Assembly (NCBI RefSeq): GCF_015062985.1 | Contig: NZ_SUTI01000026.1 | Span: 1-15,333, forward strand | Reading direction: 5' to 3' | Length of the DNA: 15,333 nucleotides | Source of the DNA: Methanobrevibacter sp. | GTDB taxonomy: Archaea; Methanobacteriota; Methanobacteria; Methanobacteriales; Methanobacteriaceae | In this document: positions 6,109-15,243 of the stretch, piece by piece | Position numbering within the stretch: the stretch's first letter is position 1 | Layout: each line of letters begins with the position of its first letter | The notes under the pieces: generated by a model | The model's database searches: none | What the model saw: the letters and a program-made list of their open reading frames with translations, nothing else | Told to the model about the DNA's origin: nothing | Made by a program: the position numbers and the translations under genes

Positions 6109-9100
6109 ATGCCAATTAAAGAGGCAGATAAATCATTCGATCACGATAAGATAGAAAAGAAAGTGCAAAGATTCTGGAAAGAAGAGGACACTTTCAAAAA
6201 AGTCAATGAACTTAGGGAAAAAGGCCCAAGATATTCATTTTTGGACGGCCCTCCTTATTGTAGTGGAAAAATACACTTAGGTACAGCTTGGAACAAAGTT
6301 ATTAAGGATACATACTTACGTTATAAATCAATGAATGGATTTAGCTTAAGAAGACAAGCTGGATGGGATATGCATGGACTTCCAATTGAAAATAAAGTAG
6401 AGCATTTGCTCAATATTCAATCCAAACAGGAAATTGAAGAGATTGGAATTGACAAGTTTGTCGATAAATGCAGAGAATTCGCTTTGGAAAATAAGGTTGC
6501 AATGGAACAGCAATTTGACCAGCTTGGTGTTTGGATGGATTGGGATGATCCTTACATGACTTTAGACCCGAAATACATGGAATCTTCATGGTGGACACTT
6601 AAAAGGGCAAATGAGCAAAATCTCCTTGTCAATGACCAGAGAGTAATCAGCTGGTGCCCTCACTGTGGAACCGCACTTGCGGCTGCAGAAATAGAATATG
6701 AAGAAAAAGAAGATCCGTCTATCTACATCAAATTCCCGGTTCGTGGCGAAGAAAATACCTATTTCCTGGTTTGGACAACAACCCCATGGACACTCCCTGC
6801 AAACATGGCAATCTGTGCAAACCCTGAATTTGATTATGTTTACGTTTCAAAAGACGGCGAAACTTACATTTTAGCTGAAAACTTAATGGAAACAGTATTG
6901 GGCCGTCAAGTCAAAATACACAGAACTAAAATACCTGCCGAATCAGAAGACGAAGAAGACCAAATCATCGAAGAAAAAGAAGTGATGTATCAAGTTATCA
7001 AAACAGTCAAAGGCGAAGACCTGATTGGAATGAGCTATGACTACATACTCATGGATGAAGTTCCAAAACATGCTGAATTTGATGAAATCGAATCAGTTCA
7101 TAAGGTTCTGGCCGGAGACCATGTAGAGCTTGGCGAAGGTACAGGCCTTGTACATACAGCACCAGGACACGGTCCGGACGACTTTGAAGTTGGTCAGGCT
7201 AATGGAATTCCAATTTTCTGTCCTGTCGGAGAGGACGGATGCTTCACAGAAGATGCAGGAAAATATGCTGATGGATTTACAAAAGAAGAAAACGCTCAAA
7301 TCATTAAAGATTTAGAGGATAAAGGTTTGATGTACAGAGCAGAAACCATTGAGCACAGATATGGTGTTTGCTGGAGATGTAAAACTCCTATCATCTACCG
7401 CGCTACCAAACAATGGTTCTTGAAAGTAACAGAAATCAAACAGAAAATGTTGGATGAAATTGACCAAGTAGAATGGGTACCTAAATGGGCTGGAGAAGGC
7501 AGATTCCATGATTGGGTGGACAATGCCCGTGACTGGACAATTTCCAGACAAAGATTCTGGGGTATACCTATTCCTATATGGGAATGTCCAGACTGTGGTG
7601 AAATCAAGGTTATCGGTTCTTTAGATGAATTAAAACAGGAATCATTGAATGAAATCAGTGTAGGGGACGCTGAACTTATCCACAGACCGTATGTAGATGA
7701 GGTCGAAGTAAAATGTGATAAATGTGGCCAAACCATCAGAAGAATCCCTGACGTATTGGATGTATGGATCGATTCAGGTGTGGCCGGATGGGCTTCACTT
7801 TACTATCCTGAAGAAAAGGACAAATTCGAGGATTGGTTCCCTTATGACTTTATTACAGAAGGTCATGACCAAACCAGAGGATGGTTCTACTCACAACTCG
7901 GTACAGGAGTTATTTCAATGGGTAAAAGTCCATATCAAAAAGTATTGATGCACGGATTCGTATTGGATGAAAACGGAAACAAAATGTCAAAATCCTTGGG
8001 AAATGTAGTCTCTCCGGAAGAAGTCATAGAAAAGTATGGTGCAGATGTCTTAAGATTCTATCTTTTATGGGCTTCAAAGCCATGGGATGACTTGAAATTC
8101 GTATGGGAAGAACTCCTCAACATCAATAAGATGTTTAACATCCTATGGAATGTCTATGTATTTTCAACAACCTACATGTCCCTTGATGAGTTTAATCCTA
8201 TTGGCCTAACAGAAGATGACAGGATTTTAAGATCAGAAGATAAATGGATCATATCTAAAGCAAACACATTAGTTAAAGAAGTTGCTGAAGATTTGGATAA
8301 ATTATTCTTCCACAAGGCAACAAGAAAAATCAATGATTTCATTTTAGAAGACTTAAGCCGCTGGTATGTAAGGCTCATTCGTGGAAGGACCTGGGTTGAA
8401 AGCGATGACCCTGATAAATTGGGCGCTTATTACAGTCTCTACACTGCACTTGTCAAACTTATCTCAGTATTATGTCCTATAGCTCCTCATGTTTCAGAAG
8501 AAATCTATGAAAACCTTGTTAAAGGAGTCAATCCTGAAGCTCCTGAAAGCATTCACATGAATGATTGGGGATATGATGAGGAAGCAATCGATGTAGAACT
8601 CGAGGCAAAAATGGATGTTGCCCGTGAAGTAATTGAAGCATCAATCAGAGCACGTGACATGGCACAATACAAATTAAGATGGCCTGTTTCAGACATTACT
8701 GTTGTATCACAAGACGAAGACGTCTTAAAAGCTATTGAAGAGTTAGAAGAAATTATCAAAGATCAATCAAATGCAAAAGAAGTTTTAAGAGCCAGTGAAT
8801 TTGATAAACTGTCATTCAATGCAAAACCAAATCTTAAAATCTTAGGCCCTAAACTCAAAGGTGACATGGGCAAGGTTGTAAAAGGCCTGAAAACAGCAGA
8901 CGGTAATCAAATCAAGGCAGACCTGGAAGCAAATGGAAGCGTCACTATCGAAGGCATTGAATTGTCTCCAGAAGAAGTATTGTTCGATTCAGAACTTCCA
9001 GATGACTTTGTATCCTCTGAATTTGAAGGAGGAAACGTATTCGTAAATACTAATGTTACTTTAGAAATTAAACAGGAAGCTATGGCTCGTGAATTAATTA

Positions 9101-9342
9101 GAAGAATTCAGGACATGAGAAAAGATTTGGACCTTGACGTTGAAGCGAACATCAACGTTGATGTTGAAACTTCAAGCGAATTCAAGGACTTAATCGTACC
9201 GCAGTCCGAAGTCATTTCTCATGAAGTAAGGGCTAAAAGCCTGATTATAACTGACACAGAAGAATGCAGTAAAGATTCTAAAGATTATACCAAAGAATGG
9301 GATATTGAAGGAGAAAAGGTAATTATTTCAATTAAAAATTAA
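6109..9342 (+). CDS. ileS: Isoleucyl-tRNA synthetase
   Basis: Charges tRNA-Ile with isoleucine in the cytoplasm. The 1077 residues match the long archaeal/eukaryote-like class I IleRS. Landmarks in order are GPPYCSGKIHLGTA (47-60; HLGT at 56-59 is the HIGH-box equivalent), GWDMHGLPIE (about 85-94), the CP1 editing domain with WTTTPWT (222-228) and HTAPGHGPDD (349-358, with H349 and D358 equivalent to the bacterial editing residues), several CxxC pairs (WCPHCG, CWRC, ECPDCG, CDKCG) likely to bind zinc, DVWIDSG, the KMSKS loop (625-629), then the helical anticodon-binding domain (LEDLSRWYVRLIRGR) and an archaeal C-terminal extension. A strong Shine-Dalgarno sequence supports the start. It leads a tight cluster: purL starts 10 bp after its stop codon. 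Confidence 0.98.
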   Translation: MPIKEADKSFDHDKIEKKVQRFWKEEDTFKKVNELREKGPRYSFLDGPPYCSGKIHLGTAWNKVIKDTYLRYKSMNGFSLRRQAGWDMHGLPIENKVEHLLNIQSKQEIEEIGIDKFVDKCREFALENKVAMEQQFDQLGVWMDWDDPYMTLDPKYMESSWWTLKRANEQNLLVNDQRVISWCPHCGTALAAAEIEYEEKEDPSIYIKFPVRGEENTYFLVWTTTPWTLPANMAICANPEFDYVYVSKDGETYILAENLMETVLGRQVKIHRTKIPAESEDEEDQIIEEKEVMYQVIKTVKGEDLIGMSYDYILMDEVPKHAEFDEIESVHKVLAGDHVELGEGTGLVHTAPGHGPDDFEVGQANGIPIFCPVGEDGCFTEDAGKYADGFTKEENAQIIKDLEDKGLMYRAETIEHRYGVCWRCKTPIIYRATKQWFLKVTEIKQKMLDEIDQVEWVPKWAGEGRFHDWVDNARDWTISRQRFWGIPIPIWECPDCGEIKVIGSLDELKQESLNEISVGDAELIHRPYVDEVEVKCDKCGQTIRRIPDVLDVWIDSGVAGWASLYYPEEKDKFEDWFPYDFITEGHDQTRGWFYSQLGTGVISMGKSPYQKVLMHGFVLDENGNKMSKSLGNVVSPEEVIEKYGADVLRFYLLWASKPWDDLKFVWEELLNINKMFNILWNVYVFSTTYMSLDEFNPIGLTEDDRILRSEDKWIISKANTLVKEVAEDLDKLFFHKATRKINDFILEDLSRWYVRLIRGRTWVESDDPDKLGAYYSLYTALVKLISVLCPIAPHVSEEIYENLVKGVNPEAPESIHMNDWGYDEEAIDVELEAKMDVAREVIEASIRARDMAQYKLRWPVSDITVVSQDEDVLKAIEELEEIIKDQSNAKEVLRASEFDKLSFNAKPNLKILGPKLKGDMGKVVKGLKTADGNQIKADLEANGSVTIEGIELSPEEVLFDSELPDDFVSSEFEGGNVFVNTNVTLEIKQEAMARELIRRIQDMRKDLDLDVEANINVDVETSSEFKDLIVPQSEVISHEVRAKSLIITDTEECSKDSKDYTKEWDIEGEKVIISIKN

Positions 9343-9352
9343 GGGTGTTAAG

Positions 9353-11491
9353 ATGACTTTAGCTGATTCTGAAATTGAATATATCGAAGGAATCCTCGGA
9401 AGGGAAATGAACGAATTGGAAGAAGGAATGCTTGATGTAATGTTTTCAGAACATTGTTCCTACAAAAGCAGCAGACCATTCCTAAGAGCTTTTCCAACTG
9501 AAGGAGAAAACATTATTTTAGGTCCTGGTGACGATGCGGGATTAGTATCCGTAACCGATAAATATGCATTAGCTGTGGGAATGGAATCTCACAACCATCC
9601 ATCAGCTATTGAACCTTACGGTGGTGCAGGTACAGGCATCGGTGGAATTTTAAGAGACATTATTTCCATGGGAGCAATGCCGATTGCACTTTTAGATTCA
9701 CTTAGATTCGGACCATTGGAAGATGAAAAATCAAGATACTTATTTGAACATGTTGTAAAAGGAATTTCCGACTACGGAAACCGTGTAGGAGTTCCAACCG
9801 TTGCAGGTGAAATAGAATTTGACGAATCATTCAGAACAAACCCTCTTGTCAATGTAATGTGTGTCGGACTTGTCGAAAAGGACAAAATCGTTCGTGCTCA
9901 GGCACCAAACATTGGTGACGTATTCCTTTTGATGGGGGGAACAACCGGGCGTGACGGAATTCACGGTGTAACATTTGCATCAGAAGAGTTAACATCCGAT
10001 TCAGAAACTGAAGACAGACCTGCTGTACAGGTTGCAGATCCGTTCACCAAAAAAAGAGTTTTGGAAGCTTCTTTAGAAATTCTTGAAAAAATCAATGTCA
10101 GCGGAGTAAAAGATTTAGGTGGAGGAGGCCTTACCTGTTGTATTTCAGAACTGGTGGATTCCTCAAACAATGGTGCATTGGTTGACTTACGTGCAATTCC
10201 TTTAAGGGAAACAGGAATGACTCCATATGAAATCATGCTTTCAGAATCACAGGAAAGGATGGTCTTTGTCATAAACCCGGATGATGTTGAATTAGCTCAA
10301 AAAATCTGTGACAAGCATGAAATTGCATCAGCAATCATCGGTGAAGTGATTGAAGGAAACAACATGATAATTTCCGATGAAGGGGAAGAAATTGCTAACT
10401 TACCGACTATCCTTTTAGCAGATCCGCCTTCAATTGACAGACCTATCGCAGAAATCCCTGAAGATACAGAAGAAATCGATGTTAAACATCCTCCTATTAA
10501 AGATTCTGTGCCTAAACTATTGGCCAGTCCGAACATAGCTTCAAAAGAATGGGTATACAAACAGTATGACCATGAAGTTCAAGTAAGGACAGTCGTAAAA
10601 CCTGGCGATGATGCCGCAGTTTTAAGAATTGATGAAAATACTGCCATTGCGCTTACCACTGATTCTAATACAATTCACACTAAGCTATCTCCATTTGACG
10701 GAGCCGCAGGCTGTGTTGCAGAAGCAATCAGAAATGTTATTTCCATGGGGGCAACACCATATGCTGTTGTGGACTGTCTCAACTTTGGAAATCCGGAAAC
10801 TCCTGAAATATTATGGCAATTCAAGACAGCTATTGAAGGAATGAGTTTAGTGGCTGAAAACTTTAACGCACCGGTCATTAGTGGAAATGTAAGTTTCTAC
10901 AACGAAACCGAAGGAATTAAAATCAATCCAACTCCTGCCGTAGGGGTAATTGGTGTTGAAGACATAGAAAACATCAGAACCCTTGACTTTAAAAACGAAG
11001 GAGATAAGATTTTGTTAATCGGTAAGACATATGATGAGCTGACCGGATCTGAATATCACAGAACAATTCACAACATTGAAAAGGGTACCGCTCCTAGAAT
11101 CAGGATTGATGAGGAAGTTGCAAACGGTCAATGCGTTTTAGACTTAATCAGCAACGATAAGGACAAAAACATTACTGCAGTGCATGATGTTTCCGCAGGC
11201 GGTTTGGCTGTTGCTTTATCTGAAATGGTTATCAAGTCCGGAAAAGGATGTGAAGTGGAACTCAAAGATGATGAGCTGGATAAGATTCAATTACTCTTCT
11301 CAGAAAGCCATGCAAGATACCTTTTAACAGTGAAACCTGATGCATTGGATGACATTTTGGCAAAAATCGATGTTGATGTAAGTGTCATTGGTGAAGTAAA
11401 AGGCGACTCATTGATTGTTAATAGGCATGAATTTACTTTTGAAGAATTGGATAATGCTTATCATGGTGTCATTGAACAGTATATGGCTTAA
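9353..11491 (+). CDS. purL: Phosphoribosylformylglycinamidine synthase subunit II (PurL, small form)
   Basis: PurL carries out the ATP-dependent amidation of FGAR to FGAM, the fourth step of purine synthesis, using ammonia delivered by PurQ with PurS as third subunit. At 712 residues it is the small archaeal/Gram-positive type, not the ~1300-residue fused enzyme, so separate purQ and purS genes are expected elsewhere (not in this window). Visible motifs are MFSEHCSYKSSR (30-41; H34 catalytic), LGPGDDAG (56-63), ESHNHPSAIEPYGGAGTGIGG (from 78, nucleotide and Mg binding), and a second AIRS-like half with KPGDDAAVL and SPFDGAAGCVAEAIRNVISMG, showing the internal duplication typical of PurL. A GGTG Shine-Dalgarno site lies in the 10-bp gap after ileS, and moeA follows after 19 bp. 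Nothing unusual. Confidence 0.97.
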   Translation: MTLADSEIEYIEGILGREMNELEEGMLDVMFSEHCSYKSSRPFLRAFPTEGENIILGPGDDAGLVSVTDKYALAVGMESHNHPSAIEPYGGAGTGIGGILRDIISMGAMPIALLDSLRFGPLEDEKSRYLFEHVVKGISDYGNRVGVPTVAGEIEFDESFRTNPLVNVMCVGLVEKDKIVRAQAPNIGDVFLLMGGTTGRDGIHGVTFASEELTSDSETEDRPAVQVADPFTKKRVLEASLEILEKINVSGVKDLGGGGLTCCISELVDSSNNGALVDLRAIPLRETGMTPYEIMLSESQERMVFVINPDDVELAQKICDKHEIASAIIGEVIEGNNMIISDEGEEIANLPTILLADPPSIDRPIAEIPEDTEEIDVKHPPIKDSVPKLLASPNIASKEWVYKQYDHEVQVRTVVKPGDDAAVLRIDENTAIALTTDSNTIHTKLSPFDGAAGCVAEAIRNVISMGATPYAVVDCLNFGNPETPEILWQFKTAIEGMSLVAENFNAPVISGNVSFYNETEGIKINPTPAVGVIGVEDIENIRTLDFKNEGDKILLIGKTYDELTGSEYHRTIHNIEKGTAPRIRIDEEVANGQCVLDLISNDKDKNITAVHDVSAGGLAVALSEMVIKSGKGCEVELKDDELDKIQLLFSESHARYLLTVKPDALDDILAKIDVDVSVIGEVKGDSLIVNRHEFTFEELDNAYHGVIEQYMA

Positions 11492-11510
11492 ATAACTTGG
11501 AGAGTTTTGA

Positions 11511-12728
11511 ATGTTTCTATCTAAATTAGAGTCTCTAGACAATGCCATTAAGTTAGTCAGTGATAATCAAAAAATCACAGAAATAGAAGAAATTCCATTA
11601 TTTGAAGCTCATAAAAGGGTTTTGGCTGAAGATATAATTGCCTTTCATGATTCGCCACCATTTGATAAATCAGCAATGGACGGTTTTGCGGTAATTGCAG
11701 AAAATACCTTTGGAGCATCACAATCCGCTCCTAAGGAATTAAAGGTTATTGATGCAATCGGCGCTGGAGATTTTTCATCTAAGAATGTGTGTGAAAACGA
11801 AGCTATTGTAATAGCAACCGGAGCTCCGATTCCTGAAGGTGCAAATGCCGTTATCATGAAGGAGTACACCACTACTGACGGCGATGATTTGACTATTTAC
11901 TCTCAGGTTACTCCTGGTGAAAATGTCAGCCCTAAATCTGAAGATATTAAAAAAGGCGAAAAGATTATAGATAAAAATACTTTCATCAGATATCAGGAAA
12001 TGGGTTTAATTGCTTCAGCGGGTTATGCAACTGTTAAAGTATACAAAAAACCTAGAGTTAAAGTTATCATTACAGGAAATGAACTTGTAGAGCCAACTAA
12101 GGAAGAAATTGATAAGGCCAAGATTATTAATTCCAATCAATTCACCATTAAAGCAATGATTGAAGATTCTGGTGCAATTGCCGATATTGGTCATGCCGGC
12201 GATACTTTTGATGAAGTAAAAGAGGCCGTTTTAAAAGCTAGTCAGGAATATGATGTAATTATGACTACTGGAGGAACAGCCATCAGTAAAGGTGATGTTG
12301 TTTTGGATGTAGTCGAAGAGCTAGGTAAGATACTGTTCCATGGCGTTGCAATAAGGCCGGGCAAACCTGCAGGTGCGGGTGTTGTCAATGGAAAAATGGT
12401 ATTTACGTTATCAGGCCAGCCTGTTGCTGCAATGAGTCAGTTCGACATGTTTGCAAGAAAATACTTGTTTGAGATGCAGGGCAGATCATTTGATTTCCAC
12501 ATTCAAAAAAGGATTTCCCAGCTTAAAATACCTTCACAGCTTGGAAGAACAGATTTCATACGCGCAGTTTCTGATGATGAACATGCAAAGCATGTGCTGA
12601 ACAGAGGTTCCGGTATAATTAGGTCAATGGTTGAAGCGAACAGCTATATCATCATTGACGAAAATGATGAAGGATATCAAAAGGACGATTTAGTTGATGT
12701 TGTCTTCTTCGATTCACTACTTTGGTAA
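11511..12728 (+). CDS. moeA: Molybdopterin molybdenumtransferase (MoeA)
   Basis: MoeA inserts molybdate (or tungstate) into adenylylated molybdopterin, the last step before the dinucleotide cofactor. In hydrogenotrophic methanogens this serves formylmethanofuran and formate dehydrogenases. The 405 residues have the MoeA order: SPPFDKSAMDGFAV (48-61, with D57), VIATGAPIPEGANAV (100-114), the MoaB/MogA-like fold with VIITGNELV (185-193) and TTGGTAISKGD (252-262), IRPGKPAG (281-288), and a C-terminal beta domain. The usual LPGNP/LPGYP motif of the family reads LSGQPVAAM (300-308) here, a departure in a substrate-contacting loop. GGAG (11499-11502) supports the start. Because methanogens often have more than one MoeA, this copy could be specialised; metal preference cannot be read. 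Confidence 0.93.
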   Translation: MFLSKLESLDNAIKLVSDNQKITEIEEIPLFEAHKRVLAEDIIAFHDSPPFDKSAMDGFAVIAENTFGASQSAPKELKVIDAIGAGDFSSKNVCENEAIVIATGAPIPEGANAVIMKEYTTTDGDDLTIYSQVTPGENVSPKSEDIKKGEKIIDKNTFIRYQEMGLIASAGYATVKVYKKPRVKVIITGNELVEPTKEEIDKAKIINSNQFTIKAMIEDSGAIADIGHAGDTFDEVKEAVLKASQEYDVIMTTGGTAISKGDVVLDVVEELGKILFHGVAIRPGKPAGAGVVNGKMVFTLSGQPVAAMSQFDMFARKYLFEMQGRSFDFHIQKRISQLKIPSQLGRTDFIRAVSDDEHAKHVLNRGSGIIRSMVEANSYIIIDENDEGYQKDDLVDVVFFDSLLW

Positions 12729-12744
12729 GTAATGGTGCATTTTA

Positions 12745-13875
12745 ATGAATGGTATTTATTATTATTTGATAGCTTTTGCTGTCATCTGGATATTGGTCGG
12801 AATTTTCCATGAAAAACTGTCTAATTATGGGGTCGAGTTAAACTTCCCTGTCATAATGTGGAAGACTCAAAGGCTTCGCGGACTGATATCTAGAATTTCT
12901 AATTTTTCACCAACATTCTGGCGATGGTACATGAATGTTGGAATTGTTGTGGCGTATGGTGCCATGATATTCATTACATGGACATTAATTTCGTCAATTC
13001 CATCGGCTTTTGATGCTCCTGCCGTTTCCATTGTAATTCCTGGTGTAGAAATGCCGGGTTCTTCAATATATATTCCATTATTCTATGGTTTGATAGCATT
13101 GGCAACAGTTTTGATTGTCCATGAATTTTCACACGGCATACAGGCGGTCTGCGAAAAGATACCAATCAAATCAATTGGACTGTTATTGTTTATTATTCTT
13201 CCCGGCGCTTTCGTAGAGCCAGATGAAGAGGAATTGAAAAAAGCTAAAAGGTCTTCCAGGCTGAGAGTTTATGCGGCCGGTTCAATTGCAAATATTACAT
13301 TAGCCGTTATTGCATTGCTGCTTGTCTCATTGGTTTCATTTGGAATTCCGCATTATTTCGCTGAAGATGGAATAGCCATTGACAGAGTTGTTTCAGATTC
13401 ACCTTCTGATGGCATTCTGAAAGAGGGAATGGTTTTAAAAGCTATTGATGATGAAAAAATAAATGATTCCGCTTCATATTTAAAGATTGTAAGTTCGTTC
13501 AAGCCTGGGGACAATGTAACGGTAACAACGGATCAGGGAGCCTATACCCTAACTTTGGATAAGAATCCGAATAATGAATCCAAAGGATTTTTTGGAATCC
13601 AAGCAAACAAACATTTTGAATTAAAAGACAATAGTTTAGGACCGCTTCCTTGGGCATTATTTGAATTTGGCGAGCTATTTCAATGGGTGTTCATGTTAAA
13701 CCTTGGAATTGGTTTATTCAATCTGCTTCCGCTCAAACCATTGGACGGCGGATACATGCTTGAGATATTGTTGAGCTATAAACTATCTGAAGAGCATTAT
13801 AAACCTATTGTCAATGCATTATCTGTTATAATGGCAATGATTATAATATTCAGCCTTGTAGCAGGCTTTTTTTAA
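12745..13875 (+). CDS. Site-2 protease family intramembrane zinc metalloprotease with PDZ domain (M50)
   Basis: The 376-residue membrane protein carries the S2P zinc motif HEFSH (126-130) inside a membrane helix (about 112-134). The third ligand motif NLLPLKPLDGG (326-336, D334) lies in a late helix. About seven helices are visible: 4-22, 64-84, 108-134, 142-157, 176-200, 312-335 and 355-374. A PDZ-like domain (about 205-272; SDSPSDGILKEGMVLKAIDDEKI) sits between the two catalytic segments, as in RseP/MBTPS2-like proteases, where it gates substrate entry. Family members cut transmembrane helices of regulators or signal peptides; no substrate partner is encoded nearby. GGTG (12734-12737) fixes the start. 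It is the last gene of the ileS-purL-moeA series, 16 bp after moeA, and its link to those functions is not obvious. Confidence 0.92.
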   Translation: MNGIYYYLIAFAVIWILVGIFHEKLSNYGVELNFPVIMWKTQRLRGLISRISNFSPTFWRWYMNVGIVVAYGAMIFITWTLISSIPSAFDAPAVSIVIPGVEMPGSSIYIPLFYGLIALATVLIVHEFSHGIQAVCEKIPIKSIGLLLFIILPGAFVEPDEEELKKAKRSSRLRVYAAGSIANITLAVIALLLVSLVSFGIPHYFAEDGIAIDRVVSDSPSDGILKEGMVLKAIDDEKINDSASYLKIVSSFKPGDNVTVTTDQGAYTLTLDKNPNNESKGFFGIQANKHFELKDNSLGPLPWALFEFGELFQWVFMLNLGIGLFNLLPLKPLDGGYMLEILLSYKLSEEHYKPIVNALSVIMAMIIIFSLVAGFF

Positions 13876-13887
13876 TTGATAAAATTT

Positions 13888-13925
13888 AAAAAAAAGAAAT
13901 TTTGAAAGAATATGAATTCTTTCAA
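13888..13925 (-). terminator. fprA terminator (10-bp hairpin plus T8 on the minus strand)
   Basis: TTGAAAGAAT (13902-13911) and ATTCTTTCAA (13916-13925) are perfect complements around a 4-nt loop, one base beyond the fprA stop codon. On the minus strand the hairpin is followed, after a short spacer, by eight T (13895-13888). From the other side, the protease gene ends in a T7 run (13867-13873), so both convergent transcripts have a stop signal here. Confidence 0.8.
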
Positions 13926-13926
13926 C

Positions 13927-15153
13927 TTATAATTCTTTACAAGCTTGAGCTAATTTTTTACCTAACTCGTAACTTGCTTCTTCTTCTTCAGCAGTAGGTA
14001 CGAAAGTGATTTCTTGTGATTCAACTACATCGAAACCGCAATTGTTTAATTCTTCAGCAAGCATAGCAGGTGTTCCACCTTTTCCACCCATTGAACCGAA
14101 GGTAACTGCTTTTCTTACAATACCTGTTCTGTTGAATAATAATCCTTTCAGGTAGTACATGATGTCTCCGATACTTGGGTATGGTACATCGTTGATTGTA
14201 GGGTCTCCAACAGCAATTCCTTTACTGGTCAAGATGCTTTTGACGATTTCTGATCTTTCATCTTCATGCAAGAAGAAGATTTCAACATCATAACCTTCAG
14301 ACATTGCACCTTCTGCAATTTCATGAGCCATTTGCTGGGTAGAGTAGTGCATGGTATCGTAAATGATTGTGATTTTGTCTTCACATACTCCGGTAGCCCA
14401 GTTTTGGTAAGCTCCGATGATTTGCATTGGGTCAGTCCAGATTTGACCGTGAGATGGTGCAATCATTTTAATTGAGTCGAGTAAACCTAATTCAACTACT
14501 TCGTTTAATTTTTTAAGCACTAATTTTGAAAGTGGTGTAATCAGGTTTGCGTAGAATTTTTGTGCAGCATCCATTAAGACATTTTCAGGGATTTCGTCTG
14601 AGAATCTTTTGGTGAAACATAAGTGCTGACCGAACGCATCGTTAGGGAATAAGATACCTGTTTCATCTGCAAGTAAGGTAAACATGCTGTCAGGCCAGTG
14701 TAATAAGAAGGCATCCAAGAATGCTAAAGTTCTTCCGCCAACATCTAAGGAGTCTCCAGTTCCAACAGTAATGAATTCTGCGCCTTCAAGTGCAGGGTAG
14801 TGTTTTAAAAGTCCGTTTACAGCAATTTTTGTACAGTAAATTGGTGCTTCTGGGAATCTTTTGTGTAAATCCACTAATACTCCGGAGTGGTCTTTTTCAA
14901 CGTGATTTTGAATAATGTAGTCAACTTTGACTTCTCTTCCTTCTTGAGCGAAAGCATCGTCGATACGAGCCATCATTTCTTTTGTTTTTCCAGGATATGC
15001 ATTGTCAATGATTGCTACTTCGTCTTCTCCAAATACAATGTATGCATTGTAAGTGGTTCCATCTAATGTGTAACCGTGGTAGGTTCTTAAATCCCAATCG
15101 AGCACACCAATCCAGTATACTCCATCAGCTATTTTTTGTGCATGGGCTTTCAT
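13927..15153 (-). CDS. fprA: Coenzyme F420H2 oxidase, flavodiiron protein FprA
   Basis: FprA reduces O2 to water with electrons from F420H2, protecting the anaerobe in the cytoplasm. The 408 residues comprise an N-terminal metallo-beta-lactamase-like domain with the full diiron ligand set: NHVEKDHSG (H84, E86, D88, H89), H152 (LLHWPDSMF), D172 (FPNDAFGQH) and H235 (APSHGQIW). A C-terminal flavodoxin domain from about 261 holds the FMN phosphate loop YDTMHYST (265-272) and later GSMGGKGGTP (353-362). There is no rubredoxin or flavin-reductase tail, matching the simple class A methanogen enzyme first studied in Methanobrevibacter arboriphilus. GGAGA (15165-15161) precedes the ATG by 7 nt and supports the start. 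The gene has its own strong promoter flanked by inverted repeats and its own terminator, as expected for an oxygen-responsive single gene. Confidence 0.95.
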   Translation of the reverse strand: MKAHAQKIADGVYWIGVLDWDLRTYHGYTLDGTTYNAYIVFGEDEVAIIDNAYPGKTKEMMARIDDAFAQEGREVKVDYIIQNHVEKDHSGVLVDLHKRFPEAPIYCTKIAVNGLLKHYPALEGAEFITVGTGDSLDVGGRTLAFLDAFLLHWPDSMFTLLADETGILFPNDAFGQHLCFTKRFSDEIPENVLMDAAQKFYANLITPLSKLVLKKLNEVVELGLLDSIKMIAPSHGQIWTDPMQIIGAYQNWATGVCEDKITIIYDTMHYSTQQMAHEIAEGAMSEGYDVEIFFLHEDERSEIVKSILTSKGIAVGDPTINDVPYPSIGDIMYYLKGLLFNRTGIVRKAVTFGSMGGKGGTPAMLAEELNNCGFDVVESQEITFVPTAEEEEASYELGKKLAQACKEL

Positions 15154-15173
15154 TTTCTAATCTCCAATTATTC

Positions 15174-15203
15174 TATGAAATTCATATTAAATACTATGAA
15201 TTT
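15174..15203. promoter_or_regulatory. Candidate fprA operator: three TATGAA/TTCATA half-sites over the predicted start
   Basis: AAATTCATA (15178-15186) and TATGAATTT (15195-15203) form a perfect 9-bp inverted repeat with 8-bp spacer. A further TATGAA (15174-15179) pairs with TTCATA (15181-15186) across one base. The three alternately oriented half-sites cover the predicted fprA transcription start and early leader, where a repressor would block initiation. They could also fold in the mRNA leader. Confidence 0.5.
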
Positions 15204-15222
15204 ATATTTATTTTGAAATTGA

Positions 15223-15234
15223 TTTTATATATAG
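15223..15234 (-). promoter_or_regulatory. fprA TATA box
   Basis: The minus strand reads CTATATATAAAA, a near-ideal archaeal TATA box, with an A-rich possible BRE just upstream (CAAAA). Transcription is predicted near 15202, leaving a leader of about 49 nt with GGAGA as Shine-Dalgarno site. Confidence 0.65.
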
Positions 15235-15243
15235 TTTTGTTTT

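Noticed and set aside
6274..6285. IleRS with HLGT instead of HIGH, as a possible inactive enzyme
   Set aside because: The surrounding GPPYCSGKIHLGTAWNK context looks like the normal archaeal form, and KMSKS and editing residues are intact, so nothing suggests loss of function.
7093..7736. Several antisense and alternate-frame open stretches inside ileS
   Set aside because: They lie wholly within the clear ileS frame, lack ribosome binding sites and read as shadows of its codon pattern.
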